Source: a virus. Taken from it: a DNA stretch of 64,000 bases. Below are positions 1 to 6,436 of this stretch, piece by piece. How positions within the stretch are numbered: the first letter of the stretch is position 1; each line of letters starts with the position of its first letter. The notes beneath the pieces were generated by a model, which was not told the origin of the DNA, searched no databases, and saw only the letters and a list, made by a program, of their open reading frames with translations. The stretch covers positions 1-64,000 of IMG/VR virus record IMGVR_UViG_3300020179_002092; one strand, 5' to 3'. Both the position numbers and the translations under genes were made by a program.

Positions 1-2
1 GT

Positions 3-155
3 TTCACATCAGCTAAGTTGCGAGCACACAGCGATTACTACTGGAATAGTAGAGTAAATAGTTGGGCGGCTATTCACAATGAGTGGGCTGACATTATGTG
101 TGAAAGCAAACAAAAAAATCTTGCTAGTAGTCAATTTGTAGAGAACTACCTATAA
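3..155 (+). CDS. C-terminal fragment of unknown protein
   Basis: An open frame runs from the window edge to a TAA at 153-155 and gives 50 residues rich in Trp, Tyr, Asn and Ser. The start lies outside the window. Its stop codon overlaps the ATG of the next small gene by one base, the tight coupling seen throughout this arm. I do not recognise the family. Confidence 0.5.
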   Translation, partial: FTSAKLRAHSDYYWNSRVNSWAAIHNEWADIMCESKQKNLASSQFVENYL

Positions 156-319
156 TGTATAGTATTCTACAAAGTATTTTTTGGTATTTAAAATATGATA
201 TGAATCTAAGTAAAGATCAACTTTATAAACTAGTGTACTACGATACTAACTGTACACCAGAAGAGTTTGATAAAGCATATGTTGAACTTTACAAAGCCTA
301 TACCAATACAGAGAATTAA
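155..319 (+). CDS. Small hypothetical protein (54 aa)
   Basis: The ATG at 155 overlaps the upstream stop in a TAATG junction and the frame ends with TAA at 317-319, one base before the next gene. The protein starts MYSILQSIFWYLKYDMNLSK, and its second half is helix-like and acidic (TPEEFDKAYVELYKAY). It resembles the small accessory proteins common in phage genomes. No function can be assigned. The gene is supported mainly by its exact fit between two other genes. Confidence 0.5.
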   Translation: MYSILQSIFWYLKYDMNLSKDQLYKLVYYDTNCTPEEFDKAYVELYKAYTNTEN

Positions 320-320
320 T

Positions 321-635
321 ATGAATAAATTATATGAATTAGAGTTTTATAATGGCATATTAGAATCTTTTAATAAAGCCAAAGCTGGCACTGTAAAACG
401 TGGTGACAGTGTTAGTTGGAATAGTAGTGGTGGCACTGCACGTGGTAAAGTTACTAGAATAATTACTAGTGGTGAAGCTAACGTACCTGGCAGTAGTTTT
501 AAAATTACTGGTACTAAAGAAGATCCTGGCGCTCTTATTCGTGTGTATAGGCCCGATAGTAATGGTAAGTATAAACCTACTGACACTATTGTAGGACACA
601 AGGTAAGTACTCTAACTAAAATAGAACCACTATAA
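321..635 (+). CDS. Hva1/TUDOR-like small protein
   Basis: The 104-residue product starting at the ATG at 321 contains KRGDSVSWNSSGGTARGKV at about residues 27-44, followed by a beta-rich region with RVYRPDSNGK and a C-terminal VGHKVSTLTKIEP. This matches the pattern of the hypervirulence-associated TUDOR family (DUF2945), in which a GDxVxWxSxxGxxxGxV motif starts a small barrel. Such proteins occur in bacteria and phages and their role is unknown. An in-frame start at 267 would overlap the preceding gene by 53 bases, so the start at 321 is preferred. Function is an inference from the motif only. Confidence 0.7.
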   Translation: MNKLYELEFYNGILESFNKAKAGTVKRGDSVSWNSSGGTARGKVTRIITSGEANVPGSSFKITGTKEDPGALIRVYRPDSNGKYKPTDTIVGHKVSTLTKIEPL

Positions 636-826
636 TGCCTTGTTATAAATGTAGTAATGGTAAGTATAAGTATGGAGAAAAGGGCGATTGCCAATTTGAT
701 ACACTTGGCAGTTGTAAAGCAGCAGAACGAGCAATATACGCTAGAAAAAGGAAACTTACAAATGAGTTACAAACCAATGAAAAAACCAGGCCGGAAAAAA
801 CCAGGAAAAATGTAATAGATGAATAA
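635..826 (+). CDS. Small Cys-containing hypothetical protein
   Basis: A 63-residue protein beginning MPCYKCSNGKYKYGEKGDC, with a CxxC pair at residues 3-6 and further Cys at about 19 and 27, then a basic, Lys/Arg/Thr-rich tail. The N-terminal half could bind a metal or form a small knuckle. Comparable short phage proteins exist but have no known role. The ATG overlaps the upstream stop by one base, and the 3' end overlaps the lipoprotein gene by eight bases. Confidence 0.6.
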   Translation: MPCYKCSNGKYKYGEKGDCQFDTLGSCKAAERAIYARKRKLTNELQTNEKTRPEKTRKNVIDE

Positions 827-1946
827 ACGTACAGTTATACACACAGCACTAGCCGCAGCAGTTGCATTCACACTAGCTGGCTGCGGCACTAAAAAAGAAG
901 AACCAGCTCCAGCTAAAGCGGTAGAAGTTACCAAAGCAGAACCTCTTAAAGTTGGATTTATCTATGTAGGGCCAGTAGGTGATGCTGGCTGGACTTTTGC
1001 ACATGATAATGGACGCAAACATATCGAGCAGAAGTTTGGTGATAGGATCAAAACCACTTTTGTGGAAAAGGTGCCCGAAGGTGCTGATGCAGAACGTGTC
1101 ATTCGTGACTTAGTAACACAAGGCAATAAACTAATCTTTGCTACATCATTTGGTTTTGGTGATGCAATGGAAAAGGTAGCAAAAGACCACCCTGATGTTA
1201 AGTTTGAACATGCCACAGGATATAAAACTAGTAGCAATCTTAGCGTATACGAAGCTAAATTCTATGAAGATGCATATATGGCAGGTGTAGTTGCTGGTAC
1301 CATGACAAAAACTAATACACTAGGATTTGTTGGTAGTTTTCCTATTCCAGAAGTTTTACGTAATATCAATGCTTTTACACTAGGTGCACAAAGTGTTAAC
1401 CCTAAAGTTACTACTAAAGTAGTATGGATAAACACTTGGTTTGATCCGCCTAAGGAGTCAGAGGCAGCACAGGCACTGATTAATCAAAAGGCTGATGTAT
1501 TGCTACAGAATACTGACAGTACCGCAGTGCTACAAACTGCTGAAAAGAATGGTAAGTATGCTTTTGGTTGGGATAGTGACATGAGTGCCTTTGCTACCAA
1601 GGCACACCTAGGCTCAGCCATTGTAAACTGGGGTCCATACTATGAAAAAGCAGTAAATGACGTTCTTAGTGGTACATGGAAGACCAGTGACACAAAATGG
1701 GGCACTAAAGAAGGCGCTAATGACTTGATCAAAGTACCAGACTCAGTACCTGAAGCAGCTCGTAAACGTGTTGACGAAGTCAAGTCTGGACTCAAGGCAG
1801 GAACTTTTGCTGTATTTAAAGGCCCAATCAAAGACAACACCGGTAAAGTAGTTTTATCGAAGGATAAGGTAGCTGATGACGCTTGGAAAAGCAAGATCGA
1901 CTTCTTTGTAGAAGGCGTCGAAGGTAAAGTTCCAAGCGGTAAATAA
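819..1946 (+). CDS. BMP-family substrate-binding lipoprotein
   Basis: 375 residues with a lipoprotein signal peptide: basic N-terminus, hydrophobic core and lipobox LAGC with Cys22 as the lipidation site, followed by a Lys/Glu/Pro linker. The mature part opens with VGFIYVGPVGDAGWTFAHD, typical of the BMP/PnrA family of periplasmic binding proteins. These feed ABC transporters, and characterised members bind purine nucleosides. No permease or ATPase gene is nearby, so it would have to work with a host transporter. The next gene, a Rieske oxygenase, starts directly after its stop. The pairing and the base composition towards the 3' end point to acquisition from a bacterial host. The ligand is not visible from sequence. 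Confidence 0.93.
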   Translation: MNKRTVIHTALAAAVAFTLAGCGTKKEEPAPAKAVEVTKAEPLKVGFIYVGPVGDAGWTFAHDNGRKHIEQKFGDRIKTTFVEKVPEGADAERVIRDLVTQGNKLIFATSFGFGDAMEKVAKDHPDVKFEHATGYKTSSNLSVYEAKFYEDAYMAGVVAGTMTKTNTLGFVGSFPIPEVLRNINAFTLGAQSVNPKVTTKVVWINTWFDPPKESEAAQALINQKADVLLQNTDSTAVLQTAEKNGKYAFGWDSDMSAFATKAHLGSAIVNWGPYYEKAVNDVLSGTWKTSDTKWGTKEGANDLIKVPDSVPEAARKRVDEVKSGLKAGTFAVFKGPIKDNTGKVVLSKDKVADDAWKSKIDFFVEGVEGKVPSGK

Positions 1947-2906
1947 ATGGGCATAGCTGCTGAATGGGGCTATTGGCATCCGGTCTGGCGTGCCGATAGT
2001 CTCTCACCAGGTGAACTGGTAACGACTGTGCTATTAAGCGAACAGGTAGTGCTGTGGCGCGATCTCGATCAAGGGCTCATCCATGCAGCGGTCGATCGCT
2101 GCCCGCACCGAGGGGCAGCACTTTCTCTAGGTCGTATCGAGGGCGGACAGCTTCGATGTGCCTATCACGGTTGGTGCTTTGACCAGCAAGGGCAGTGCAC
2201 CGAGGTGCCGGCATTACCCTATTTTAGCCCGCCCAAGTCATTCCGATTACATCGTTATGATGTTCGGATTGAATTTGGCCTGGTCTGGATTGCTAAGGGC
2301 AATGCTCAAATGCCATTGTTTGAGGCTGAAGCGGATTTGTCGAGGCGACATTTGCTTTGCGGTCCTTATAAGGTAAAAGCTTCCGCACCACGAATTGTCG
2401 AAAATTTTCTAGATATGGGGCACTTTGCCTTTGTACATGAGCACTTGCTAGGCCATCGTGATCATTGTGAGATCCCGGATTACCGTGTGGTGCATGATGC
2501 CTGGGGTCTCGTTGTTGAAAGCGCGCAGGTCTGGCAACCAAAGACTAGCGCGGATGCGAGCGAAGCTGCGCTTATCGACTATCGCTACGAAGTAAGGGCC
2601 CCCTTTCAGGCCGCGCTTTATAAAGGCAAGCAGAGAGATGGCATCGCCTTATTCATCTGCCCTCACGAACCAGAAAGTTCTACGGTGTGGTTCCGTTTAG
2701 CGCTTTTTGATCTCGAAACAAGCGACGATACTTTGCTCGAGTTTCAGGACCAAATATTTGCTCAAGATCTACCGATTGTAGAATCGCAACAACCCAAATG
2801 CCTGCCACTTGAGCAAAGTTTGGAACTACATTGTGCGGCCGACAAGGCTTCAGTAGCCTATCGTCAATACCTCCGTGAACATGCGATTCGCTTTGGCACG
2901 AACTAG
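1947..2906 (+). CDS. Rieske non-haem iron oxygenase, alpha subunit
   Basis: 319 residues. The Rieske [2Fe-2S] site is C52-x-H54 with C71-x2-H74 (RCPHRGAALSLG and RCAYHGW). The mononuclear iron site is at D156, H159 and H164 in the stretch NFLDMGHFAFVHEH. This is the layout of ring-hydroxylating and O/N-demethylating oxygenases of the VanA type, here slightly short. Such enzymes use O2 and electrons from a separate reductase, which is not encoded nearby. The ATG follows the BMP stop with no gap. The gene is clearly richer in G+C than its phage neighbours, indicating recent transfer. The substrate is unknown. Pairing with a possible purine-binding lipoprotein suggests, but does not prove, a methylated purine or a related ring compound. 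Confidence 0.93.
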   Translation: MGIAAEWGYWHPVWRADSLSPGELVTTVLLSEQVVLWRDLDQGLIHAAVDRCPHRGAALSLGRIEGGQLRCAYHGWCFDQQGQCTEVPALPYFSPPKSFRLHRYDVRIEFGLVWIAKGNAQMPLFEAEADLSRRHLLCGPYKVKASAPRIVENFLDMGHFAFVHEHLLGHRDHCEIPDYRVVHDAWGLVVESAQVWQPKTSADASEAALIDYRYEVRAPFQAALYKGKQRDGIALFICPHEPESSTVWFRLALFDLETSDDTLLEFQDQIFAQDLPIVESQQPKCLPLEQSLELHCAADKASVAYRQYLREHAIRFGTN

Positions 2907-2957
2907 TAGCCAGTCTAGTTAAAAAAAACTGGCAACACACACATCACGGAGAATAAT

Positions 2958-3182
2958 ATGAATCCTTTTGAAATTCGGGCTCAATTACTTAAAATGAGCA
3001 AAGATTATCTAGACAAACAGTTTGAAGTCAATACAGAGTTTACAAGGCGAGCATTTGAAGAAATGGCTAAAAGCGGTCAAGATATAATGCAAAAATATCA
3101 GGAGTTTACTCCTAAGATGTATACTTTTGAAGATGTTATTGAACAGGCTAAGAAACTATATAGCTTTGTAAATAGTAAGTAA
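2958..3182 (+). CDS. Phasin-like small protein
   Basis: 74 residues, predicted all-helical (MNPFEIRAQLLKMSKDYLDK at the start, then FTRRAFEEMAKSGQDIMQKY and a helix ending YSFVNSK). Short phage proteins of this pattern resemble the phasin family, amphipathic proteins that coat polyhydroxyalkanoate granules, but the phage versions have no proven function. A ribosome binding site (GGAG) lies before the ATG. A strong terminator follows directly, so the gene closes the first transcription unit. Confidence 0.65.
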   Translation: MNPFEIRAQLLKMSKDYLDKQFEVNTEFTRRAFEEMAKSGQDIMQKYQEFTPKMYTFEDVIEQAKKLYSFVNSK

Positions 3183-3184
3183 TT

Positions 3185-3216
3185 ATTGCGGGCAAAGTGC
3201 CCGCAATAAAATTTTT
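3185..3216 (+). terminator. Intrinsic terminator
   Basis: A perfect 10-bp stem, ATTGCGGGCA (3185-3194) and TGCCCGCAAT (3198-3207), closes a 3-base loop and is followed by AAA and a T run. It lies three bases after the phasin-like stop and just before a sigma70 promoter. Confidence 0.88.
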
Positions 3217-3220
3217 ACAC

Positions 3221-3249
3221 TTGACTTATTCTGCTTTACGGTGTATAAT
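3221..3249 (+). promoter_or_regulatory. Sigma70-type promoter
   Basis: TTGACT at 3221-3226 and TATAAT at 3244-3249 with a 17-bp spacer, immediately downstream of a terminator. It would drive the tRNA/tmRNA region starting with the gene at 3277. Confidence 0.85.
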
Positions 3250-3276
3250 ATTATTTTACTCGGTAAGGGAAAGCAA

Positions 3277-3492
3277 ATGGCTGTTCAACAACTACTTGAC
3301 AACCTATATTTAAAACCAGCCCCCTGGCGAAAATGTTGGCAAACTAGAGAAGAAGTTATTAGCGATTGGCACTCGGGTAAAGACTTTCGTATTGAAAACG
3401 GGCCATATTGCAGTATTCGCGATATTGAATATTTATACAGCAGCTATAATCGTGTATATATTCTATACAGTCATGGCACTATAGAAGTTTAA
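3277..3492 (+). CDS. Hypothetical protein (71 aa)
   Basis: The product starts MAVQQLLDNLYLKPAPW and contains WRKCWQTREEVISDWHSGKD, then a Tyr-rich C-terminal part. An in-frame GTG at 3241 falls inside the promoter, before the expected transcript start. The ATG at 3277 with an upstream GTAAGGG site is therefore the likely start, giving a leader of about 20 bases. The family is not recognised. Confidence 0.65.
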   Translation: MAVQQLLDNLYLKPAPWRKCWQTREEVISDWHSGKDFRIENGPYCSIRDIEYLYSSYNRVYILYSHGTIEV

Positions 3493-3496
3493 CATC

Positions 3497-3580
3497 AGGG
3501 ATGTGGTGGAATGGTATACACAACAGACTTAAAATCTGTCGCTGCAAAGTATGAGGGTTCGACTCCCTTCATCCCTACCA
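3497..3580 (+). tRNA. tRNA-Leu (anticodon TAA)
   Basis: The acceptor stem pairs AGGGATG with CATCCCT, followed by discriminator A and an encoded CCA. The anticodon loop CTTAAAA gives TAA, reading UUA codons. The variable region is longer than in class I tRNAs, as expected for Leu, and the T arm is GAGGG-TTCGACT-CCCTT. It suits the AT-rich codon usage of the phage. Confidence 0.93.
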
Positions 3581-3589
3581 AGGAATAAT

Positions 3590-3772
3590 ATGGACAAAAA
3601 AGTAAACGATATATTAAAAGCACTACTAGGCACTGACGAGCTAGTTCAACGCTGGTGGAATAGCCCTAATCGTGCGTTCGATGGAGAAATACCTGACGAT
3701 TTGTGGAATACTAGTGACGGTCGTAAACAGGTTTATACATATATAGTAAATCAACTAGAAGCCCCATACTAG
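3590..3772 (+). CDS. DUF2384-like (MbcA/ParS antitoxin C-terminal) protein
   Basis: 60 residues: a helical start (LKALLGTDELVQRWWNS), then PNRAFDGEIPDDLWNT and GRKQVYTYIVNQL. The order 'helix, W, sPNrAFdG, P, t..Gr..V..y' resembles the C-terminal toxin-binding domain of MbcA/ParS/Xre antitoxins (DUF2384). There is no helix-turn-helix and no toxin partner beside it. Short stand-alone versions of this kind occur in phages, with unknown role. The start ATG follows the tRNA-Leu by nine bases. Its stop shares a base with tRNA-Asp. Confidence 0.55.
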   Translation: MDKKVNDILKALLGTDELVQRWWNSPNRAFDGEIPDDLWNTSDGRKQVYTYIVNQLEAPY

Positions 3773-3849
3773 ATGCGTTAGCATAGCTGGCCAAATGTAC
3801 TGCCCTGTCACGGCAGAGATCATGGGTTCAAATCCCATACGCATCGCCA
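3772..3849 (+). tRNA. tRNA-Asp (anticodon GTC)
   Basis: The acceptor GATGCGT pairs with ACGCATC, followed by discriminator G and CCA. The anticodon loop CTGTCAC sits on a CTGCC/GGCAG stem. The first base of the tRNA is the last base of the TAG stop of the preceding gene, so RNase P processing must cut exactly at the end of that reading frame. Confidence 0.93.
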
Positions 3850-3883
3850 TATTAAAATATTCTTTATAAGAGTATTTTAATAT
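3849..3883 (+). other. A+T hairpin after tRNA-Asp
   Basis: ATATTAAAATA (3849-3859) and TATTTTAATAT (3873-3883) are inverted repeats with a 13-base loop, followed at once by a second small hairpin GGCTACT/AGTAGCC (3884-3901). There is no T tract, so this is more likely an RNA processing or stabilising structure than a terminator. Confidence 0.45.
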
Positions 3884-3925
3884 GGCTACTTGTTAGTAGC
3901 CATGCTAGAACAGTACGAGAATAAT

Positions 3926-4396
3926 ATGAAACCTTTTGACATTAAGGAAGTAAAAAATTATATTCTGCAAACTAGTCAGGAGAGTAGGATCTACTTAGGC
4001 GCAGATAGCGAGCGAAGTCAGCACGAGAAGATTTGGTGGGCTGACTATACTGTGGCTATCGTAGTACACATAGACGGCAAACACGGTTGTAAAATATTTG
4101 GTTATCATGTTCGTGAACGTGACTATGATCAAAAGAAGAATAGGCCTAGTATTAGATTGATGACTGAAGTCTATAAAGTTAGCGAAATTTACTTAGAACT
4201 AAAAGATGTAATTGAGGATCGTCATGTCGAAATACACCTAGACCTTAATCCACAGGAGTGCTATGCTAGTAATCAAGTAGTGCAACAAGCTATAGGCTAT
4301 ATTCGAGGTACTTGCGATGTTGAAGCTTTAATTAAACCAGATGCTTTTGCTGCAAGCTATGCAGCTGACAGATTAAAATTTATATTAAATCAATGA
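3926..4396 (+). CDS. YkuK-like RNase H-fold protein (DUF458)
   Basis: 156 residues. Features shared with the YkuK/DUF458 family are an early YLGADSERS strand, a central HLDLNPQECYASNQVVQQAIGY segment, and IKPDAFAASYAADRLK near the end. The family is predicted to adopt an RNase H-like fold, with acidic residues in LGADS and HLDLN as likely metal ligands. Its substrate is unknown. An in-frame ATG lies at 3902, but the GAGAATA site before 3926 supports the later start. It overlaps the next gene by four bases (ATGA). Confidence 0.72.
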   Translation: MKPFDIKEVKNYILQTSQESRIYLGADSERSQHEKIWWADYTVAIVVHIDGKHGCKIFGYHVRERDYDQKKNRPSIRLMTEVYKVSEIYLELKDVIEDRHVEIHLDLNPQECYASNQVVQQAIGYIRGTCDVEALIKPDAFAASYAADRLKFILNQ

Positions 4397-4611
4397 AATA
4401 TACTAGATTTGACCTAGAGCAACTAATTCTCAAAAACTGGGAAATTACTACCGAAATTAAATACTTAAACGAATTAATCTTAGAGGGTAAACCAAGCCAA
4501 GATCAGATTACAAATTATTTGCTGGGCTTAGAAACTATTTATGAAGTAAAGTTTAATAAGTTATGGGATTGTTTTGAAGAACTTTGTCAAAATCAAAAGA
4601 TTGCACTTTAA
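4393..4611 (+). CDS. Hypothetical protein (72 aa)
   Basis: Helical, charged small protein (MKYTRFDLEQLILKNWEITT at the start), translationally coupled to the YkuK-like gene by an ATGA overlap. It ends one base before tRNA-Thr. No recognisable domain or membrane segment. Confidence 0.65.
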   Translation: MKYTRFDLEQLILKNWEITTEIKYLNELILEGKPSQDQITNYLLGLETIYEVKFNKLWDCFEELCQNQKIAL

Positions 4612-4612
4612 A

Positions 4613-4686
4613 GCCCTTTTAGTTAAATGGTATAACAGTTGATTTGTAATCATCAATTGGCAGTTCAATTCTGTCAAAGGGCACCA
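4613..4686 (+). tRNA. tRNA-Thr (anticodon TGT)
   Basis: The acceptor GCCCTTT pairs with AAAGGGC, followed by A and CCA. The anticodon loop TTTGTAA gives TGT, on a stem with one T-T mismatch (GTTGA/TCATC). It sits one base after a coding stop and directly upstream of the tmRNA. Confidence 0.88.
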
Positions 4687-4699
4687 AGTTATAGTTGTA

Positions 4700-5040
4700 T
4701 GAAGCTAATAGAAACTTACTGCGGACGCGGGGGGCAGTTCCTCGCCGGGTCCACCAAAAGCGCACTGCCACTTAATACATAAATGCGGACTTATACCGGT
4801 ACAGCTTCCGCGGGTTAGTATAAGGTTGCAAACTTATACGTTAGTGTGCTTCTGATGGGCCCGACTTAGATTCGACGGGGTAAATAGTATTGCAGTGGAC
4901 AACTCGGCAGGCGATCTCCGTAAAAGAAGCAAATTAAAATAAATGCAAATGATGAGCATTTTTATCAGGAATTTAAGCTAGCCGCTTAAAACTTGATCGG
5001 GGTTCTGGGAATTTCCTTGTTACCAAAAATTCCCACTATA
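4700..5040 (+). ncRNA. ssrA: Circularly permuted (two-piece) tmRNA
   Basis: The acceptor piece comes first. A T-arm-like hairpin (GCGGG 4727-4731 / CTCGC 4741-4745) is followed by CGGGTCC, A and CCA ending at 4756. An intervening segment (4757-4856) follows, and then the coding piece starting GGGCCCGACTTAGATTCGAC at 4857. GGGCCCG pairs with CGGGTCC to make the 7-bp acceptor stem. The intervening segment is closed by AAGCGCACT (4758-4766) and AGTGTGCTT (4843-4851), so it forms a hairpin that would be excised. The tag frame runs from the resume codon GCA at 4945 to TAA at 4987-4989 and encodes ANDEHFYQEFKLAA. Together with SmpB it would rescue stalled ribosomes and tag products for proteolysis. 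The outer ends of both pieces are approximate. The 3' side contains a GGGAATTT/AAATTCCC stem (5007-5034). Confidence 0.92.
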
Positions 5041-5072
5041 ATTAAAAGTTTAAACAAATTTAAAGGAATAAC

Positions 5073-5273
5073 ATGGAACTAGAGTTTAAACATGCAGGAA
5101 TGAGTGTTAGTTTTGAGTGTGATGAAAATGATCACTATGATCACGTTGATCTTCTACGAAATATTGCAGCTCTAGTTGATGAACTAGCTAACCATACTGG
5201 TGTTAGTCTTGTAGTCTTAAGTGACAACAAAGAAGAAGAAGCTAATAACACTGATGATAGTTGGGACGAATAA
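5073..5273 (+). CDS. Hypothetical acidic protein (66 aa)
   Basis: The product starts MELEFKHAGMSVSFECDEND and ends in a strongly acidic tail (KEEEANNTDDSWDE). The AAAGGAA site lies seven bases upstream of the ATG. It follows the tmRNA without a separate promoter that I can see. No family recognised. Confidence 0.65.
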   Translation: MELEFKHAGMSVSFECDENDHYDHVDLLRNIAALVDELANHTGVSLVVLSDNKEEEANNTDDSWDE

Positions 5274-5366
5274 AACAGTACAATTTATTGCTCATGAAGT
5301 ACCTAGATTATATATTTGTTGGTATATCGATGAGCATAAATTTTTAAAAGTAAAAATAAAAATATT

Positions 5367-5376
<10 letters not shown>
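5254..5376 (+). CDS. Possible small ORF (40 aa)
   Basis: A frame starting at the ATG at 5254 overlaps the previous gene by 20 bases and runs to a TAA inside the 5' end of tRNA-Gly(GCC). The peptide starts MIVGTNKTVQFIAHEVPRLY and is basic at the end. There is no clear ribosome binding site, and the overlap with a tRNA is unusual. It fills the only gap between the preceding gene and the tRNA cluster. Weakly supported. Confidence 0.3.
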
Positions 5377-5442
<66 letters not shown>

Positions 5443-5443
5443 T

Positions 5444-5519
5444 GCGGCAATAGCTCAAATGGTAGAGTACCTGCCTTCCAAGCAGGATGTTGTCGGTTCG
5501 AAGCCGATTTGCCGCTCCA
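5444..5519 (+). tRNA. tRNA-Gly (anticodon TCC)
   Basis: The acceptor GCGGCAA pairs with TTGCCGC, followed by T and CCA. The anticodon stem CCTGC/GCAGG encloses loop CTTCCAA. Separated by a single base from the preceding tRNA-Gly(GCC). Together they cover all four Gly codons, which may matter for the very glycine-rich fibre proteins at 41919-47843. Confidence 0.94.
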
Positions 5520-5537
5520 TATAAAAAATATTTCAGT

Positions 5538-5612
5538 ACTCAATTAGCTCAGCGGTAGAGCATAGCCTTTACACGGCTAGGGTCAGCAGTTCGAATCTGT
5601 TATTGAGTACCA
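5538..5612 (+). tRNA. tRNA-Val (anticodon TAC)
   Basis: The acceptor ACTCAAT pairs with ATTGAGT, followed by A and CCA. The anticodon stem TAGCC/GGCTA encloses loop TTTACAC, anticodon TAC. Standard D and T arms. Confidence 0.93.
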
Positions 5613-5630
5613 ATTCTAGGTATCATAAAT

Positions 5631-6434
5631 ATGCAGTCTATACCAGTAATAGGTGTACCCATAGTTAATGGTGTTCATTGGTTAGAAAGATTAATTAATA
5701 GTATAGATTATCCAGTAGATAATTTGTTTATAGTTAATAATAGTGCTAATGAAAAAACTACTGCTCAACTAGAGCAGTTAGTACAAACTAAAAAAGAATT
5801 TATTAAAAAAATAAGTTTAACAAATTTTCCTGGTAATATTGGTTGTGCTGGAGCCTGGAACTTAATAATTAAATGTTACTTGATGGCTCCATATTGGATA
5901 ATAACGAATCATGATATAGCATTTACCGCTGGTTGGTTAAAGACTATGGTTGAAAAAGCTAGTGATCCGGAAACTGGTATAGTATTTAGTAAAGCAGAAC
6001 ACTATGTATCCCCCGGAAATGGCGGCATAATTACTCTAGGTTGTTGGGATGTATTTCTAATAAAAGACTGGGCAGTACATAAATTTGGTTTATTTGATGA
6101 AAATTTATATCCTGCATATTCAGAAGATATAGATTACTTAATAAGAACAATTATTGATCCGATAAAAAAGAGTTCTGTTGAATTACCATACTATCATGGT
6201 GAAACAATGGACTATGCCCAAAGTGGTGGTCAAACTTTTCGTGTTGATCCAAAATTAAAAGAAAAAATAGATTATGCTAGACTTTTAAATGAACATGCTT
6301 ATATGAATAAGAAGTGGGGACCTGGTTGGCATTGGTTAGATATTTATAAGCATCCATTTAATAAGCCAGATATTGAATTAAAAATGAGTTTTTTTGATAT
6401 ATTTTTTGCAAGAAGTAAATATTTAGGGTTTTAA
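5631..6434 (+). CDS. GT-A glycosyltransferase (family 2-like)
   Basis: 267 residues with a GT-A fold pattern: IPVIGVPIVNGVHWLERLIN at the N-terminus for nucleotide-sugar binding, FPGNIGCAGAWNLII at about 66-80, and NHDIAF with Asp95 in the position of the metal-binding DxD motif. A typical acceptor-side segment, FGLFDENLYPAYSEDIDYLIR, follows. It would transfer a sugar from an activated donor to an unknown acceptor. It is followed two bases later by a GT17-methyltransferase fusion. The pair may glycosylate phage particles, phage DNA or host surface glycans. Sequence cannot decide which. Confidence 0.85.
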   Translation: MQSIPVIGVPIVNGVHWLERLINSIDYPVDNLFIVNNSANEKTTAQLEQLVQTKKEFIKKISLTNFPGNIGCAGAWNLIIKCYLMAPYWIITNHDIAFTAGWLKTMVEKASDPETGIVFSKAEHYVSPGNGGIITLGCWDVFLIKDWAVHKFGLFDENLYPAYSEDIDYLIRTIIDPIKKSSVELPYYHGETMDYAQSGGQTFRVDPKLKEKIDYARLLNEHAYMNKKWGPGWHWLDIYKHPFNKPDIELKMSFFDIFFARSKYLGF

Positions 6435-6436
6435 TT

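Noticed and set aside
267-320. Upstream start for the TUDOR-like gene
   Set aside because: It would overlap the complete small gene at 155-319; the ATG at 321 starts exactly at the conserved part.
3241-3276. GTG start extending the 3277 gene upstream
   Set aside because: It overlaps the -10 box and lies before the expected transcript start.
5017-5042. TATAAT after the tmRNA as a promoter for the 5073 gene
   Set aside because: The nearest TTG-type -35 gives a 14-bp spacer, and the region forms part of a tmRNA-associated stem.
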